DNA of 50,177 bases from Bacteroidales bacterium (lineage in GTDB: Bacteria > Bacteroidota > Bacteroidia > Bacteroidales > UBA12077): assembly GCA_019038645.1 (NCBI GenBank), contig JAHOYT010000052.1, positions 1 through 50,177 on the forward strand, in the 5' to 3' direction. The number at the start of each line of letters is the position of its first letter. The first letter of the stretch is position 1. The notes under the pieces were generated by a model. The model ran no database searches. It had not been told where the DNA came from and saw only the letters and a list, made by a program, of their open reading frames with translations. The position numbers and the translations under genes were made by a program. Below, in pieces: positions 34,513-43,749 of the stretch.

Positions 34513-34890
34513 TTACCTTTGATTTTGTTTAGCTTCAATGCTTAATGTTGCATGTGGTACAGCACGAAGTCTTTCTTTAGATATTAATTTACCTGTTTCC
34601 CGGCAAACCCCATATGTCTTATTCTCAATGCGAATAAGAGCTGCCTGTAAATGCTGAATAAACTTCTGTTGACGTTGAGCCAATCTTCCTGCTTCTTCTT
34701 TTGATAAAGTTGCAGCACCTTCTTCCAAAACCTTAAAAGTAGGCGAAGTATCTTCAGTATCATTGCTTTCGCTATGAGTAATGGTTTTTTTCAAAACATC
34801 AAAATCTCCTATTGCTTTTTCAAGCTTTTGTAAGATTAATTCTTTGAATTCCACCAAATCGTCATCTGTGTATCTGGTCTTTTCCGCCAT
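34513..34890 (-). CDS. DksA/TraR-family transcriptional regulator without a full zinc site
   Basis: This 125-residue protein should act in the secondary channel of RNA polymerase, as DksA does. A helical hairpin (about 10-95) is followed by the C-terminal globule with YGVCRETGKLISKERLRAVPHATL. The classic zinc finger has four Cys; here only the first remains and the others are Thr, Ser and Ala, as in other Bacteroidota homologues. It lies 60 bases downstream of ileS and probably shares its transcript, ended by the terminator above. Confidence 0.9.
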   Translation of the reverse strand: MAEKTRYTDDDLVEFKELILQKLEKAIGDFDVLKKTITHSESNDTEDTSPTFKVLEEGAATLSKEEAGRLAQRQQKFIQHLQAALIRIENKTYGVCRETGKLISKERLRAVPHATLSIEAKQNQR

Positions 34891-34950
34891 AATTCATCAT
34901 TTTTTAGTTGTTCTAAAGATAATAATTTTTTTAATTCCAAAAAGAAATTG

Positions 34951-37900
34951 CTAGCTTATCTTATCTATTTTAATACTTGTTTTTATTTCTTCGTCAATTT
35001 CAATCAAATGTACCGAATTTTGTTCAAAACTATCAACTAAATCGATCGATTTTGCTAAGGTTTGAGTACTAATATAATCGCCATATTTTTCTATTGCTTT
35101 GTTTATTGAATCGTGCTTCTGAATTTGAATCTGAATTTTATCAGTTACTTCAAAATTGCTTTCTTTTCTAATATTCTGAATACGATTAATAAACTCTCTG
35201 GCTATACCTTCTTCTCTCAATTCACTGGTTACATTTATGTCTAAGGCAACTGTTAGCTTTCCGTCATTTGCCACTAACCAACCCGGAATATCTTCCGATG
35301 TTATTTCAACATCTTCCGGATTCAGATTTATCTTTTCTGTATCAACGCTTAATTCATACTTTTCATTGCGCTCGAAACTAACAATATCTTCCTGTGTCAT
35401 TTTTGAAACAGCCTGCGAAATTTGTTTCATTAATTTGCCATGTTTCGGACCAAGGGTTTTGAAATTAGGTTTTATTTTCTTAATCAAAACACCTGATGTG
35501 TCGGTAATATATTCTATATTTTTCACATTAACTTCGCCAAGAACTAAATTGCGAACGGCCTCAAATTTTGGCTGAAATGTTTTATCCAGAACAGGAATCA
35601 TGATTTTACTTAAAGGCTGTCGTACTTTAATACTCACTTTTCGACGCAGTGCAAGAATCATTGATGAAACACGTTGAGCAATATCCATTTTCTCCTCAAG
35701 ATCAGGGTCGATATCTTGTTCATTATATTTTGGGAAGTCGGCAATATGAACAGATTCTGTAAGATCTTTTTTTGTAATAGAATTTAGATCTGTAAATAAC
35801 TGATCGGCAAAGAAAGGTGAAATTGGAGCCATTAATCTTGCTATAGTTTCCAAACAAGTATACAGAGTCTGGTAAGCGGCAATTTTATCTTTTGAATATT
35901 CTCCACCCCAGTAACGTTTTCGGTTTAACCGCACATACCAGTTGCTTAGATTTTCTGACACAAACTCCTGAATAGCCCTTCCCGCACGCGTTGGTTCATA
36001 ATTTTCGTAATCATTTTCAACTTCTTTAATGAGTGAGTTAAGTAAGGAAATAATCCAACGATCTATTTCGGGACGTTTGTTTACAGGTATTTCATCTTCG
36101 GCATATTTAAATCCATCAACATTGGCATATAAAGCAAAGAATGAATACGTATTATAAAGAGTACCAAAAAACTTGCGTTTTACTTCATCTATACCATTTG
36201 AGTCAAATTTTAAATTATCCCAGGGTTGAGCATTGGTTATCATGTACCAACGAAGTGGATCTGAACCATTTTTTTCTATAGTCTCAAAAGGATCTACAGC
36301 ATTCCCTAATCGTTTCGACATTTTAGCACCGGTTTTGTCTAATACTAATCCATTCGAAATAATATTTTTAAATGCTACAGAATCAAATTGCATCACCGCA
36401 ATTGCATGCAAGGTAAAGAACCATCCACGTGTTTGGTCAACTCCTTCAGCAATAAAATCAGCAGGATAAACCTGATCAAATCCTTCTTTGTTTTCGAACG
36501 GATAATGCAATTGTGCATAAGGCATAGCTCCTGAATCGAACCAAACATCAATAAGGTCTAACTCGCGAACCATTTTCTTTCCGCTATCCGAAACAAGATA
36601 AATATTGTCAACATACGGGCGATGCATATCTATTTTTTCGTAATTCGTTTTTGAATTATTTCCAACTTCAAAATCAGCATATGGGTTTTCTTTCATAAAT
36701 CCTGCATTAACCGACTTTTCAATTTCACCATAAAGTTCTTCAACAGAGCCAATGCATTTCTTTTCGGTGCGATCTTCTGATACCCATATTGGTAATGGAG
36801 TTCCCCAGTAACGCGATCGTGAAAGATTCCAGTCCTGTAAGTTTTCTAACCATTTGCCAAAGCGACCTGTACCTGTTGATTCCGGTTTCCAGTTAATGGT
36901 TTTATTCAGCTCGATCATTCGATCCTTGATAGCAGTTGTTTTAATAAACCAGGAATCTAAAGGATAATATAAAACAGGCTTATCCGTTCTCCAGCAATGA
37001 GGGTAATTGTGAACATGCTTCTCAATTTTGAATGCTTTGTTTTCTTTTTTAAGCATTACGGAAATATCAACATCCAGTGTTGTATCATTTTCTGTTAGCG
37101 ATTCGTCATATTCGTTTTTAACAAATCTACCTGCAAATGGCTTGTATGATTCGTGATTAACATATTTAGAAACGAATTCCGGGTTAAGATCTTCAATTTT
37201 ATACATTCGCCCTTGTTTGTCAACCAAAGCCTGCATGCTATCATCTCTGTCAAAAACAACCAATGGGGAGATTTTATTTTGTTTTGCAACACGATCATCA
37301 TCGGCACCAAAAGTAGGAGCAATGTGAACTATACCTGTTCCGTCTTCGGTTGTTACAAAATCGCCTGTGATTACACGAAAAGCTTCACCTTTTGGCTTTA
37401 CCCAGTCAATTAGTTGTTCGTATTGTACTCCTGTAAGATCTTTTCCGGTGTATTCAGCAAGTACTTTATATGGGACTTTCTTGTCACCCGTTTTAAAATC
37501 TTCAAGACTTAATTCTTCGGCTTTTTTATCGAAATGCGCATTGAATAAATCTTTAGCCAACACCACAGTAATCGGTTTTCCTGTGTATTGGTTAAATGTT
37601 CTTACTTTAACATAGCTTATTTTACCCCCAACAGCTAATGCAGTGTTAGATGGCAATGTCCATGGCGTAGTTGTCCAGGCTAAAAAATATACATCAGTAT
37701 CAGTGTTGCTAAACAAAAATTCTGATTTTTCATCTTTAACCACCTTAAATTGAGCAACACAAGTTGTGTCTTTTACATCTTTGTAACAGCCTGGCTGGTT
37801 TAACTCATGTGTGCTTAAACCTGTCCCTGCAGCAGGTGAATACGGCTGAATGGAATAGCCTTTGTAAAGCAAATCTTTTTCGAAAAGTTGTTTTAATAAC

Positions 37901-38388
37901 CACCACAAAGTTTCAATATACCTGTTGTCGAAAGTAATGTATGGGTCGTCCATATTTACCCAATATCCCATTTTATGCGTAAGATCTTCCCACACATCGG
38001 TATATTTCATTACTTCTTTTTTACAAGTCTCGTTGTACTTGTCAACAGTAATTTTTTTTCCAATATCTTCTTTTGTAATTCCTAATGATTTTTCTACGCT
38101 TAACTCTACTGGCAATCCGTGAGTATCCCATCCGGCTTTACGCTTTACAAGAAATCCTTTCATTGTTTTGTAACGGCAAAAAATATCCTTAATAGCACGC
38201 GCCATTACATGGTGAATCCCAGGCATGCCATTCGCTGATGGAGGTCCTTCGTAAAACACAAAGGTAGGTTTACCTTCACGTGTAGTTATGCTTTTATGAA
38301 ATGTGTCATTTTTATCCCAGCGCGCAAGTATATCTTTATTTACCTGCGATAAATCCAGCTGTTGATATGTAGGAAATTTTTTACTCAT
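34951..38388 (-). CDS. ileS: Isoleucyl-tRNA synthetase
   Basis: This 1145-residue class I synthetase charges tRNA-Ile. The HIGH-type motif is in PSANGMPGIHHVMAR (residues about 50-65) and the KMSKS motif is AKMSKRLGN. An editing domain lies between (about 200-410; TTPWTLPSNTALAV). The C-terminal anticodon-binding and extension region is long, and no zinc finger is seen at the end. This length and style fits the eukaryote-like IleRS clade (IleS2), some members of which tolerate mupirocin; that is an inference. It has a well-formed promoter with an overlapping inverted repeat. Confidence 0.97.
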   Translation of the reverse strand: MSKKFPTYQQLDLSQVNKDILARWDKNDTFHKSITTREGKPTFVFYEGPPSANGMPGIHHVMARAIKDIFCRYKTMKGFLVKRKAGWDTHGLPVELSVEKSLGITKEDIGKKITVDKYNETCKKEVMKYTDVWEDLTHKMGYWVNMDDPYITFDNRYIETLWWLLKQLFEKDLLYKGYSIQPYSPAAGTGLSTHELNQPGCYKDVKDTTCVAQFKVVKDEKSEFLFSNTDTDVYFLAWTTTPWTLPSNTALAVGGKISYVKVRTFNQYTGKPITVVLAKDLFNAHFDKKAEELSLEDFKTGDKKVPYKVLAEYTGKDLTGVQYEQLIDWVKPKGEAFRVITGDFVTTEDGTGIVHIAPTFGADDDRVAKQNKISPLVVFDRDDSMQALVDKQGRMYKIEDLNPEFVSKYVNHESYKPFAGRFVKNEYDESLTENDTTLDVDISVMLKKENKAFKIEKHVHNYPHCWRTDKPVLYYPLDSWFIKTTAIKDRMIELNKTINWKPESTGTGRFGKWLENLQDWNLSRSRYWGTPLPIWVSEDRTEKKCIGSVEELYGEIEKSVNAGFMKENPYADFEVGNNSKTNYEKIDMHRPYVDNIYLVSDSGKKMVRELDLIDVWFDSGAMPYAQLHYPFENKEGFDQVYPADFIAEGVDQTRGWFFTLHAIAVMQFDSVAFKNIISNGLVLDKTGAKMSKRLGNAVDPFETIEKNGSDPLRWYMITNAQPWDNLKFDSNGIDEVKRKFFGTLYNTYSFFALYANVDGFKYAEDEIPVNKRPEIDRWIISLLNSLIKEVENDYENYEPTRAGRAIQEFVSENLSNWYVRLNRKRYWGGEYSKDKIAAYQTLYTCLETIARLMAPISPFFADQLFTDLNSITKKDLTESVHIADFPKYNEQDIDPDLEEKMDIAQRVSSMILALRRKVSIKVRQPLSKIMIPVLDKTFQPKFEAVRNLVLGEVNVKNIEYITDTSGVLIKKIKPNFKTLGPKHGKLMKQISQAVSKMTQEDIVSFERNEKYELSVDTEKINLNPEDVEITSEDIPGWLVANDGKLTVALDINVTSELREEGIAREFINRIQNIRKESNFEVTDKIQIQIQKHDSINKAIEKYGDYISTQTLAKSIDLVDSFEQNSVHLIEIDEEIKTSIKIDKIS

Positions 38389-38423
38389 TGAAAATCTATA
38401 TTTTTATGGACTACAATATTTTA

Positions 38424-38461
38424 AAGCCTACAAATATAGGCTTATGTACAATAAAATGCAA
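38424..38461 (-). promoter_or_regulatory. ileS promoter with an overlapping inverted repeat
   Basis: On the minus strand TATATTTG (38431-38438) is a full -7 match and TTG at 38459-38461 lies upstream with a 20-base spacer. A perfect 7-bp inverted repeat, AAGCCTA-N6-TAGGCTT (38424-38443), covers the -7 element and the likely start point, where a repressor could act. Confidence 0.62.
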
Positions 38462-38501
38462 TCTAAATTTAACGCCAAATTTAAAAACCGGTTTATAAGA
38501 A

Positions 38502-38528
38502 AAAAGCCCCATAATATATGAGGCTTTT
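38502..38528 (-). terminator. Intrinsic terminator after riboflavin synthase
   Basis: AAAAGCC (38502-38508) pairs with GGCTTTT (38522-38528), extended by CAT/ATG across one mismatch, with a five-base loop. A T-run follows on the minus strand. It lies 20 bases past the riboflavin synthase stop. Confidence 0.8.
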
Positions 38529-38547
38529 CATTATATCATGGTTGTTT

Positions 38548-39153
38548 TTATTTATTCAATTGTTGTCTCACAATTCGCGCAACATACTTTCCTATAATAT
38601 CGAACTCAATGTTTACAACAGTTCCTGCTTTAAACTGATGAAAATTTGTTAAATCATAAGTAAATGGTATAATAGCAACTTCAAATGATTTATCTTTTGA
38701 ATTTACGACAGTTAAACTAACTCCGTTAACAGATACAGACCCTTTTTCAACAGTAATATAATCTTCCTGCGATGGATCATATTCGAATGTATAATACCAG
38801 CTTCCGTCAGCTTCACGAACATTTGTGCAAGTTGCAGTCTGATCAACATGTCCCTGAACCATATGTCCATCGAGTAGACTGTCGATTTTCATGCTACGTT
38901 CAAGATTAACTTTTGCATCAATCTCTAATAATCCAAGGTTAGATTTATCTAAAGTTTCCTGAATGGCAGTTACTGTAAAAGTTTTATTTTCTTTATCTAT
39001 TTTAACAACAGTTAAGCATACACCATTATGAGAAATACTCTGATCAATTTTTAATTCGTCCACAAAAGAGCAATGCATTGTAATATGCAGATTCCCTTTA
39101 TCTTTTTCCAGTTTTACAACTTTAGCAGCTTCTTCAACTATACCTGAAAACAT
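38548..39153 (-). CDS. ribE: Riboflavin synthase, alpha subunit
   Basis: The enzyme dismutates two 6,7-dimethyl-8-ribityllumazines to riboflavin. It has 201 residues and two tandem lumazine-binding barrels. The N-terminus MFSGIVEEAAKV and the SISHNGVCLTVVKI motif mark the first; GSVSVNGVSLTVV marks the second. It stands alone here, away from other rib genes. I see no FMN riboswitch in the 151-base leader region. A minus-strand TAACTTTG at 39210-39217 is the likely -7 box. Confidence 0.96.
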   Translation of the reverse strand: MFSGIVEEAAKVVKLEKDKGNLHITMHCSFVDELKIDQSISHNGVCLTVVKIDKENKTFTVTAIQETLDKSNLGLLEIDAKVNLERSMKIDSLLDGHMVQGHVDQTATCTNVREADGSWYYTFEYDPSQEDYITVEKGSVSVNGVSLTVVNSKDKSFEVAIIPFTYDLTNFHQFKAGTVVNIEFDIIGKYVARIVRQQLNK

Positions 39154-39209
39154 AATCGTATTTTTAAGTGTTTAAATTTGTGCGAATTTATGAAGATTTA
39201 TACGATTAG

Positions 39210-39217
39210 CAAAGTTA
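39210..39217 (-). promoter_or_regulatory. Predicted -7 box for riboflavin synthase
   Basis: On the minus strand TAACTTTG fits TAnnTTTG, giving a leader of about 50 bases, too short for a classic FMN riboswitch. No -33 TTG stands at the usual spacing. Confidence 0.42.
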
Positions 39218-39259
39218 TTTATTGATAAGAATTTGTGACATCGAATAAATAATTATACT

Positions 39260-39267
39260 TAGCTTTG
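39260..39267 (+). promoter_or_regulatory. Predicted -7 box for the PNPOx-like gene
   Basis: TAGCTTTG fits TAnnTTTG, 37 bases upstream of the ATG at 39305. A TTTG at 39232-39235 lies 24 bases upstream, slightly longer than the usual spacer. Confidence 0.42.
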
Positions 39268-39304
39268 CTAAACTAATTTAAGAATTAACTGTTTATACAA
39301 AGAG

Positions 39305-39751
39305 ATGAACGAAATTGACAAAAGAATAATTGAATTTATAAATAAACACCACGTATTAACCTTATCAACCACCCGAAATAATATTCCATATAGCGCCAAC
39401 TGCTTTTACGTATATTTCGAAGATGAAAACATGCTGGTATTTACTTCAGATTATGAAACAAAGCATGCTCAGGATGCTACCAAACAAAATATAGTGGCCG
39501 GCTCCATAGTTTTGGAAACAAATGTTGTTGGAAAAATTCAGGGAGTACAGCTGCAGGGAAAGATGTATGAGCCAAAAGAGGATTTGTTGAAAAGAGTAAA
39601 AGCCAGATATCTGAAAAGATTTCCGGTGGCTATGTTAATGAAAACTAATTTATGGGTTGTTGAACTAAGTTTTCTTAAATTTACCGATAATCGTTTGGGC
39701 TTTGGTAAAAAGCTAATATGGGGAAAGGAAGCATCAGAAAATATTTCATAA
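39305..39751 (+). CDS. Pyridoxamine 5'-phosphate oxidase-like flavin-binding protein
   Basis: This 148-residue protein has the split-barrel FMN-binding fold, closest by eye to the UPF0306/YhbP group. Visible features are the opening helix KRIIEFINKHHVLTLSTT, the paired strands NIPYSANCFYVYFED and MLVFTSDYETKHAQD, and the conserved QGVQLQGKM segment. FMN or heme-related binding is known for the fold; the substrate is unknown. Its stop is one base before the epimerase ATG, so the two are cotranscribed, with rnr likely following. Confidence 0.84.
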   Translation: MNEIDKRIIEFINKHHVLTLSTTRNNIPYSANCFYVYFEDENMLVFTSDYETKHAQDATKQNIVAGSIVLETNVVGKIQGVQLQGKMYEPKEDLLKRVKARYLKRFPVAMLMKTNLWVVELSFLKFTDNRLGFGKKLIWGKEASENIS

Positions 39752-39752
39752 A

Positions 39753-40769
39753 ATGATTTTAGTAACGGGAGGAACAGGTCTTGTAGGATCTCATTTGTTG
39801 TACGCTTTAGTACAACAAAACGAGCCTGTAAAAGCAATAATTCGAAACAGGGATAAAATAAACCGCGTTAAAAAAGTGTTTGCCTATTATTCTGATAAAT
39901 CTGAAAGTTTAATAAATAAAATTGATTGGATTGATGGCGATTTATTAGATCTGTATTCATTGAATATTGCTTTTGCAGATATTAAAAAAGTCTACCATTG
40001 TGCAGCTGTAGTTTCGTTTGATGGTAAAAACAGGAATGAATTGATCAATGCAAATGTTCAGGGAACAGAAAATGTAGTTAACCTGTGTATAAGTCATCAG
40101 ATTGAAAAACTTTGTCATGTAAGTTCTATTGCTTCCTTAGGCAAATCTTTAAATGGTGAGCTCATCGATGAAAACTCTAAGTGGACATCATCAAAAAATC
40201 GTTCTGTATATTCTGAAAGTAAATTTAAATCAGAAATGGAAGTGTGGAGGGGAATTCAGGAAGGATTAAATGCGGTTATAGTGAATCCGTCTGTAATTCT
40301 GGGTCCTGGATTCTGGAACTCCGGAAGTGGGTCTTTATTTACTAAAGCAGCCAGAGGAATGAAATATTACACTTCAGGAGCGACAGGTTTTGTTGATGTG
40401 CGTGATGTTGCGGATTCAATGATTAAGTTAATGGAAAGTGAAATTGGTGCTGAACGATTTGTTTTGAATTCTGAGAACCTGAGTTACAAAGAGCTATTTG
40501 ATAAGATTGCAGAAGCATTGCATGTTGAAAAACCAGGTAGAAAAGCAACAAAGAAGCTTTTAAAAGTAGCTGTACTTTTGGATAAGGCAGCAAGTGTGCT
40601 AAGAATTAAAAAAAGAGAAATTACGAAAGAAATTATTGAAGCTGGTATGTCAGTATCAAATTATTCAAACCAAAAAATAGTTGACACAATTAATAAGGAG
40701 TTTTTATCAATGGATAAAAGCATAAGTACAATAGCTTCTATATATAAGAAAGAATTAACAATAAGCTAA
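39753..40769 (+). CDS. NAD-dependent epimerase/dehydratase (extended SDR)
   Basis: This 338-residue cytoplasmic enzyme has the NAD(P)-binding motif VTGGTGLVGSHL at the N-terminus and the catalytic Tyr-x3-Lys in VYSESKFKSE. Other family features are YHCAAVVSFDGKN, the VSSIASLG strand and the NPSVILGPG loop. The pattern resembles extended SDRs acting on steroid-, flavanone- or nucleotide-sugar-like substrates (dihydroflavonol-reductase-like group); the substrate cannot be read. It follows the PNPOx-like gene after one base and precedes rnr by 47. Confidence 0.88.
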   Translation: MILVTGGTGLVGSHLLYALVQQNEPVKAIIRNRDKINRVKKVFAYYSDKSESLINKIDWIDGDLLDLYSLNIAFADIKKVYHCAAVVSFDGKNRNELINANVQGTENVVNLCISHQIEKLCHVSSIASLGKSLNGELIDENSKWTSSKNRSVYSESKFKSEMEVWRGIQEGLNAVIVNPSVILGPGFWNSGSGSLFTKAARGMKYYTSGATGFVDVRDVADSMIKLMESEIGAERFVLNSENLSYKELFDKIAEALHVEKPGRKATKKLLKVAVLLDKAASVLRIKKREITKEIIEAGMSVSNYSNQKIVDTINKEFLSMDKSISTIASIYKKELTIS

Positions 40770-40816
40770 TTTTCTGTTAAAGTTGATTGGTTAGTATTGT
40801 GAAAATTATAAAAATT

Positions 40817-42979
40817 ATGAGTAAAGGAAAAAATAAGACGGGAAAAAGGAAAACCGGAAAGAAAAAGAGTTTTAGATTAAACAAGCAGACGCTTACAAAT
40901 AAAATAATCGGATTATATACAAACAATCCAACGGAACTATTTAATTATAAGCAAATAGCAAGGAAGTTTGACATTAAGGATGATTCAACGAAAGGATTAA
41001 TTACTGCTATTTTATATGAATTAAAAGATAATGGGACATTGGTTGAAATATCACGCGGAAAATTTAAAATTTCGAAGCAAGGCGGATATATAACCGGCAA
41101 AGTTGATCTCACGTTAAAGGGTGCAGGATATATTATTTCTGAGGAATCCGATGAGGATGTTTTTGTGGCTCAATCAAATTTAAAACATGCGCTAAACGGC
41201 GACATTGTTAAAGTTTATTTATTTGCAAAAAGAAGAGGAAGGCAACCTGAGGGGGAAGTAGTTGAAATAATTGAAAAATCAAAAGTAAATATTGTTGGTG
41301 TAGTGGAAGTTTCAAAAAACTTTGCTTTTATGACAGCCAACAGCAAACAAATGCCTTATGATGTATTTATTCCGTTGCCAAAACTAAAAGGAGCAAAAAG
41401 CGGAGATAAAGTGATTGTTAGAATTACTGAATGGCCCGAAAAATACAGGAATCCGTTTGGCGAGGTTATTACCGTTTTAGGAAAACCAGGTGAAAATGAT
41501 ACTGAGATGCATGCTATTCTTGCAGAGTTCGATTTACCTTATGAGTTTGATAAAAAAGTCGAGCAGGCAGCAAACAAAGTGTCAGAAAAAATTACTAAAG
41601 AGGATTATATAGCCCGCCGTGATTTTCGGGATGTTACTACTTTCACTATTGATCCGGCCGATGCAAAGGATTTTGATGATGCCTTATCATTACAAAAATT
41701 AGGTAACGGTAGCTGGCAGGTTGGGGTTCATATTGCAGATGTAACACATTATGTAACTCCAGATTCAATAGTTGAAAATGAGGCTTTTAAACGTGCAACT
41801 TCGGTTTATTTGGTCGATCGGGTTGTTCCAATGATTCCCGAGAAGCTTTCGAATATGGTTTGTAGTTTACGACCAAATGAAGAAAAACTTTGCTATAGTA
41901 TTGTTTTCGAACTAGATAATAACGCTGATATTCTGGATCAGTGGATTGGAAGAACTGTAATAAATTCAGATAAACGATTTGATTACGAAGAAGCACAGGC
42001 AATAATTGAAGGTGGTAATGGAGAATTTAAAGATGAATTGCTTCTGTTAAATAGTTTAGCGCAAAAAATTCGCACACGAAGATTCAAAAGTGGAGCAATT
42101 TCTTTTGAACGGGTTGAGGTAAAATTCAATATTGATGAAAAAGGAAAGCCATTAGGAGTATATTTCAAAGAAAATAAAGAATCTAATCAGCTTATTGAGG
42201 AGTTTATGCTTATGGCAAATAAGCGGGTGGCAGAATTTATTGGAAAGGTTGAGAAAGGCAAAAAAGCTAAAACATTTGTTTATCGAATTCATGATAAGCC
42301 GGATCCGGAAAAACTGGAAAAATTCTCAAAATTTATTCAGCGATTTGGATACTCAATAAATACATCGGGACACAAAAATATTACTACATCAATAAATGAT
42401 TTGCTGGATCAGGTTCAGGGAAAAAAGGAACAAAATGTAATTGAAACTCTAGCAGTTCGTTCAATGGCAAAAGCAGTATATTCTACCAAAAATGTGGGTC
42501 ATTATGGTTTGTCATTTCCTTTTTACACACACTTTACTTCACCAATTCGTCGCTATCCTGACATGATGGTTCATCGCATGTTAACCGATTACATAAACGG
42601 AGAAAAAAGTAAGAATAAAGATCAGTACGAGGATATGTGTAAGCATGCTTCTGAATGGGAGAAAAGAGCTGCAGAGGCAGAACGGGCATCAATAAAATAC
42701 AAACAGGTTGAGTTTATGAAAGATCATGTTGGAGACGATTTCGAAGGCATTATTTCAGGCGTAACAGAGTGGGGTTTTTATGTTGAGCTTAACGAAAGTA
42801 AATGCGAGGGATTAGTCCATATTCGTGAATTGGATGATGACTACTATTTCTTTGACGAAGATGATTATTCCATTATTGGAAAAAGAAATAAAAAGACCTA
42901 CCAGTTGGGCGATGTTGTTAAAATTAAAATTGTAAAAGCTGATCTGGAGAAAAAACAACTTGATTATACTTTGGCGTAA
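40817..42979 (+). CDS. rnr: Ribonuclease R
   Basis: This 720-residue 3'-5' exoribonuclease degrades structured RNA. ATG 40817 is preferred; the frame continues upstream to a TTG at 40787. A basic Lys-rich N-terminus is followed by a winged-helix domain (about 25-85), cold-shock-type OB folds, the RNB catalytic domain with Asp279, Asp285, Asp287 and Asp288 (DPADAKDFDDAL), and a C-terminal S1 domain (about 640-720, GIISGVTEWGFYVELNE). It is the third gene of the run starting at 39305. Confidence 0.95.
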   Translation: MSKGKNKTGKRKTGKKKSFRLNKQTLTNKIIGLYTNNPTELFNYKQIARKFDIKDDSTKGLITAILYELKDNGTLVEISRGKFKISKQGGYITGKVDLTLKGAGYIISEESDEDVFVAQSNLKHALNGDIVKVYLFAKRRGRQPEGEVVEIIEKSKVNIVGVVEVSKNFAFMTANSKQMPYDVFIPLPKLKGAKSGDKVIVRITEWPEKYRNPFGEVITVLGKPGENDTEMHAILAEFDLPYEFDKKVEQAANKVSEKITKEDYIARRDFRDVTTFTIDPADAKDFDDALSLQKLGNGSWQVGVHIADVTHYVTPDSIVENEAFKRATSVYLVDRVVPMIPEKLSNMVCSLRPNEEKLCYSIVFELDNNADILDQWIGRTVINSDKRFDYEEAQAIIEGGNGEFKDELLLLNSLAQKIRTRRFKSGAISFERVEVKFNIDEKGKPLGVYFKENKESNQLIEEFMLMANKRVAEFIGKVEKGKKAKTFVYRIHDKPDPEKLEKFSKFIQRFGYSINTSGHKNITTSINDLLDQVQGKKEQNVIETLAVRSMAKAVYSTKNVGHYGLSFPFYTHFTSPIRRYPDMMVHRMLTDYINGEKSKNKDQYEDMCKHASEWEKRAAEAERASIKYKQVEFMKDHVGDDFEGIISGVTEWGFYVELNESKCEGLVHIRELDDDYYFFDEDDYSIIGKRNKKTYQLGDVVKIKIVKADLEKKQLDYTLA

Positions 42980-43079
42980 AACTTCGACTTAACAATTTTT
43001 CAAACAAAAAATACAGGTATTTAGCTACTTCGTATTTGATTCAGGAATAATCGAATTTTAGAAAAAAATAGTCGAAGAT

Positions 43080-43131
43080 GTTGCTTGTTGCTTTTTTTGA
43101 TGTATTTTTGGAATATAGAACCAAAATATTC
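43080..43131 (+). promoter_or_regulatory. Promoter and candidate TetR operator of the efflux operon
   Basis: TTG at 43081-43083 and TATTTTTG at 43103-43110 are separated by 19 bases, a good Bacteroidota promoter. Directly downstream lies an inverted repeat GAATAT-N9-ATATTC (43111-43131) covering the start point, just before the ATG at 43137. Its position suggests autorepression by the TetR protein it precedes. Confidence 0.65.
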
Positions 43132-43136
43132 GAAAA

Positions 43137-43742
43137 ATGATAAAGGAGCATATTCTAAAAAAACAAAAAAATATCAGGCATAGAATTGTTAGTGTTTCCT
43201 CGGGCGTTTTTAGCAAATTCGGATTTAAAAAAGCAACCATGGAAGACATTGCTTTTGCAGCCGGAATGGCAAAGAGTTCAATTTATTATTATTTTAAAAG
43301 CAAAGAGGAAGTTTTCGAAGCAGTTGTAAAACAGGAGGCGCACGAGCTAAGTCTTGAGCTTGAAAAAAAGGTGATTAGTGTAAAGGACAATCCGAAAGAT
43401 AAAATAAGGAACTATGTGCTAATCCGAATGAGGTACCTTAAAGAAATGGTGAATTTTTATCAGGCATTAAAAAATGATTATCTGGGGAATCTGGCATTTA
43501 CTGAAAGAATCAGAAAAAAATATGATAAGGAAGAACAACAAACCATAAAAAAGATTCTGGAAGAAGGTGTGAATCAGGGAATATTTAAAGTCAGAAATAC
43601 AAAGTTTGCAGCCATAGCGTTGGTTACCTTTCTTAAAGGACTGGAAAGTTCTTTGTTAATTGATGAGGATATAAATCTTGATCACCTTGAGGAAAATCTT
43701 GATGAAATTCTTCAGATAATATTTTATGGAATGGTTAAATAA
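43137..43742 (+). CDS. TetR/AcrR-family transcriptional regulator
   Basis: This 201-residue regulator has an N-terminal helix-turn-helix (about 14-60) with FSKFGFKKATMEDIAFAAGM and KSSIYYYFKSKEEVFEAVV, the TetR signature. The all-helical C-terminal half binds an unknown ligand. It is the first gene of the efflux operon: TolC, adaptor, RND pump and a PII-like protein follow on the same strand with short gaps (8-30 bases). A palindrome at 43111-43131 is the likely operator, making it a local repressor of the pump. Ligand could be a drug, bile-like compound or metabolite. Confidence 0.92.
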   Translation: MIKEHILKKQKNIRHRIVSVSSGVFSKFGFKKATMEDIAFAAGMAKSSIYYYFKSKEEVFEAVVKQEAHELSLELEKKVISVKDNPKDKIRNYVLIRMRYLKEMVNFYQALKNDYLGNLAFTERIRKKYDKEEQQTIKKILEEGVNQGIFKVRNTKFAAIALVTFLKGLESSLLIDEDINLDHLEENLDEILQIIFYGMVK

Positions 43743-43749
43743 GGTAAAT

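Noticed and set aside
39154-39304. FMN riboswitch before riboflavin synthase
   Set aside because: None of the conserved RFN segments is present and the predicted leader is only about 50 bases.
42982-43077. CTTCGACT/AGTCGAAG pair flanking 80 bases before the tetR gene
   Set aside because: Only 8 bp at long distance; may be a trace of the TTCGAC-type repeat but the evidence is weak.
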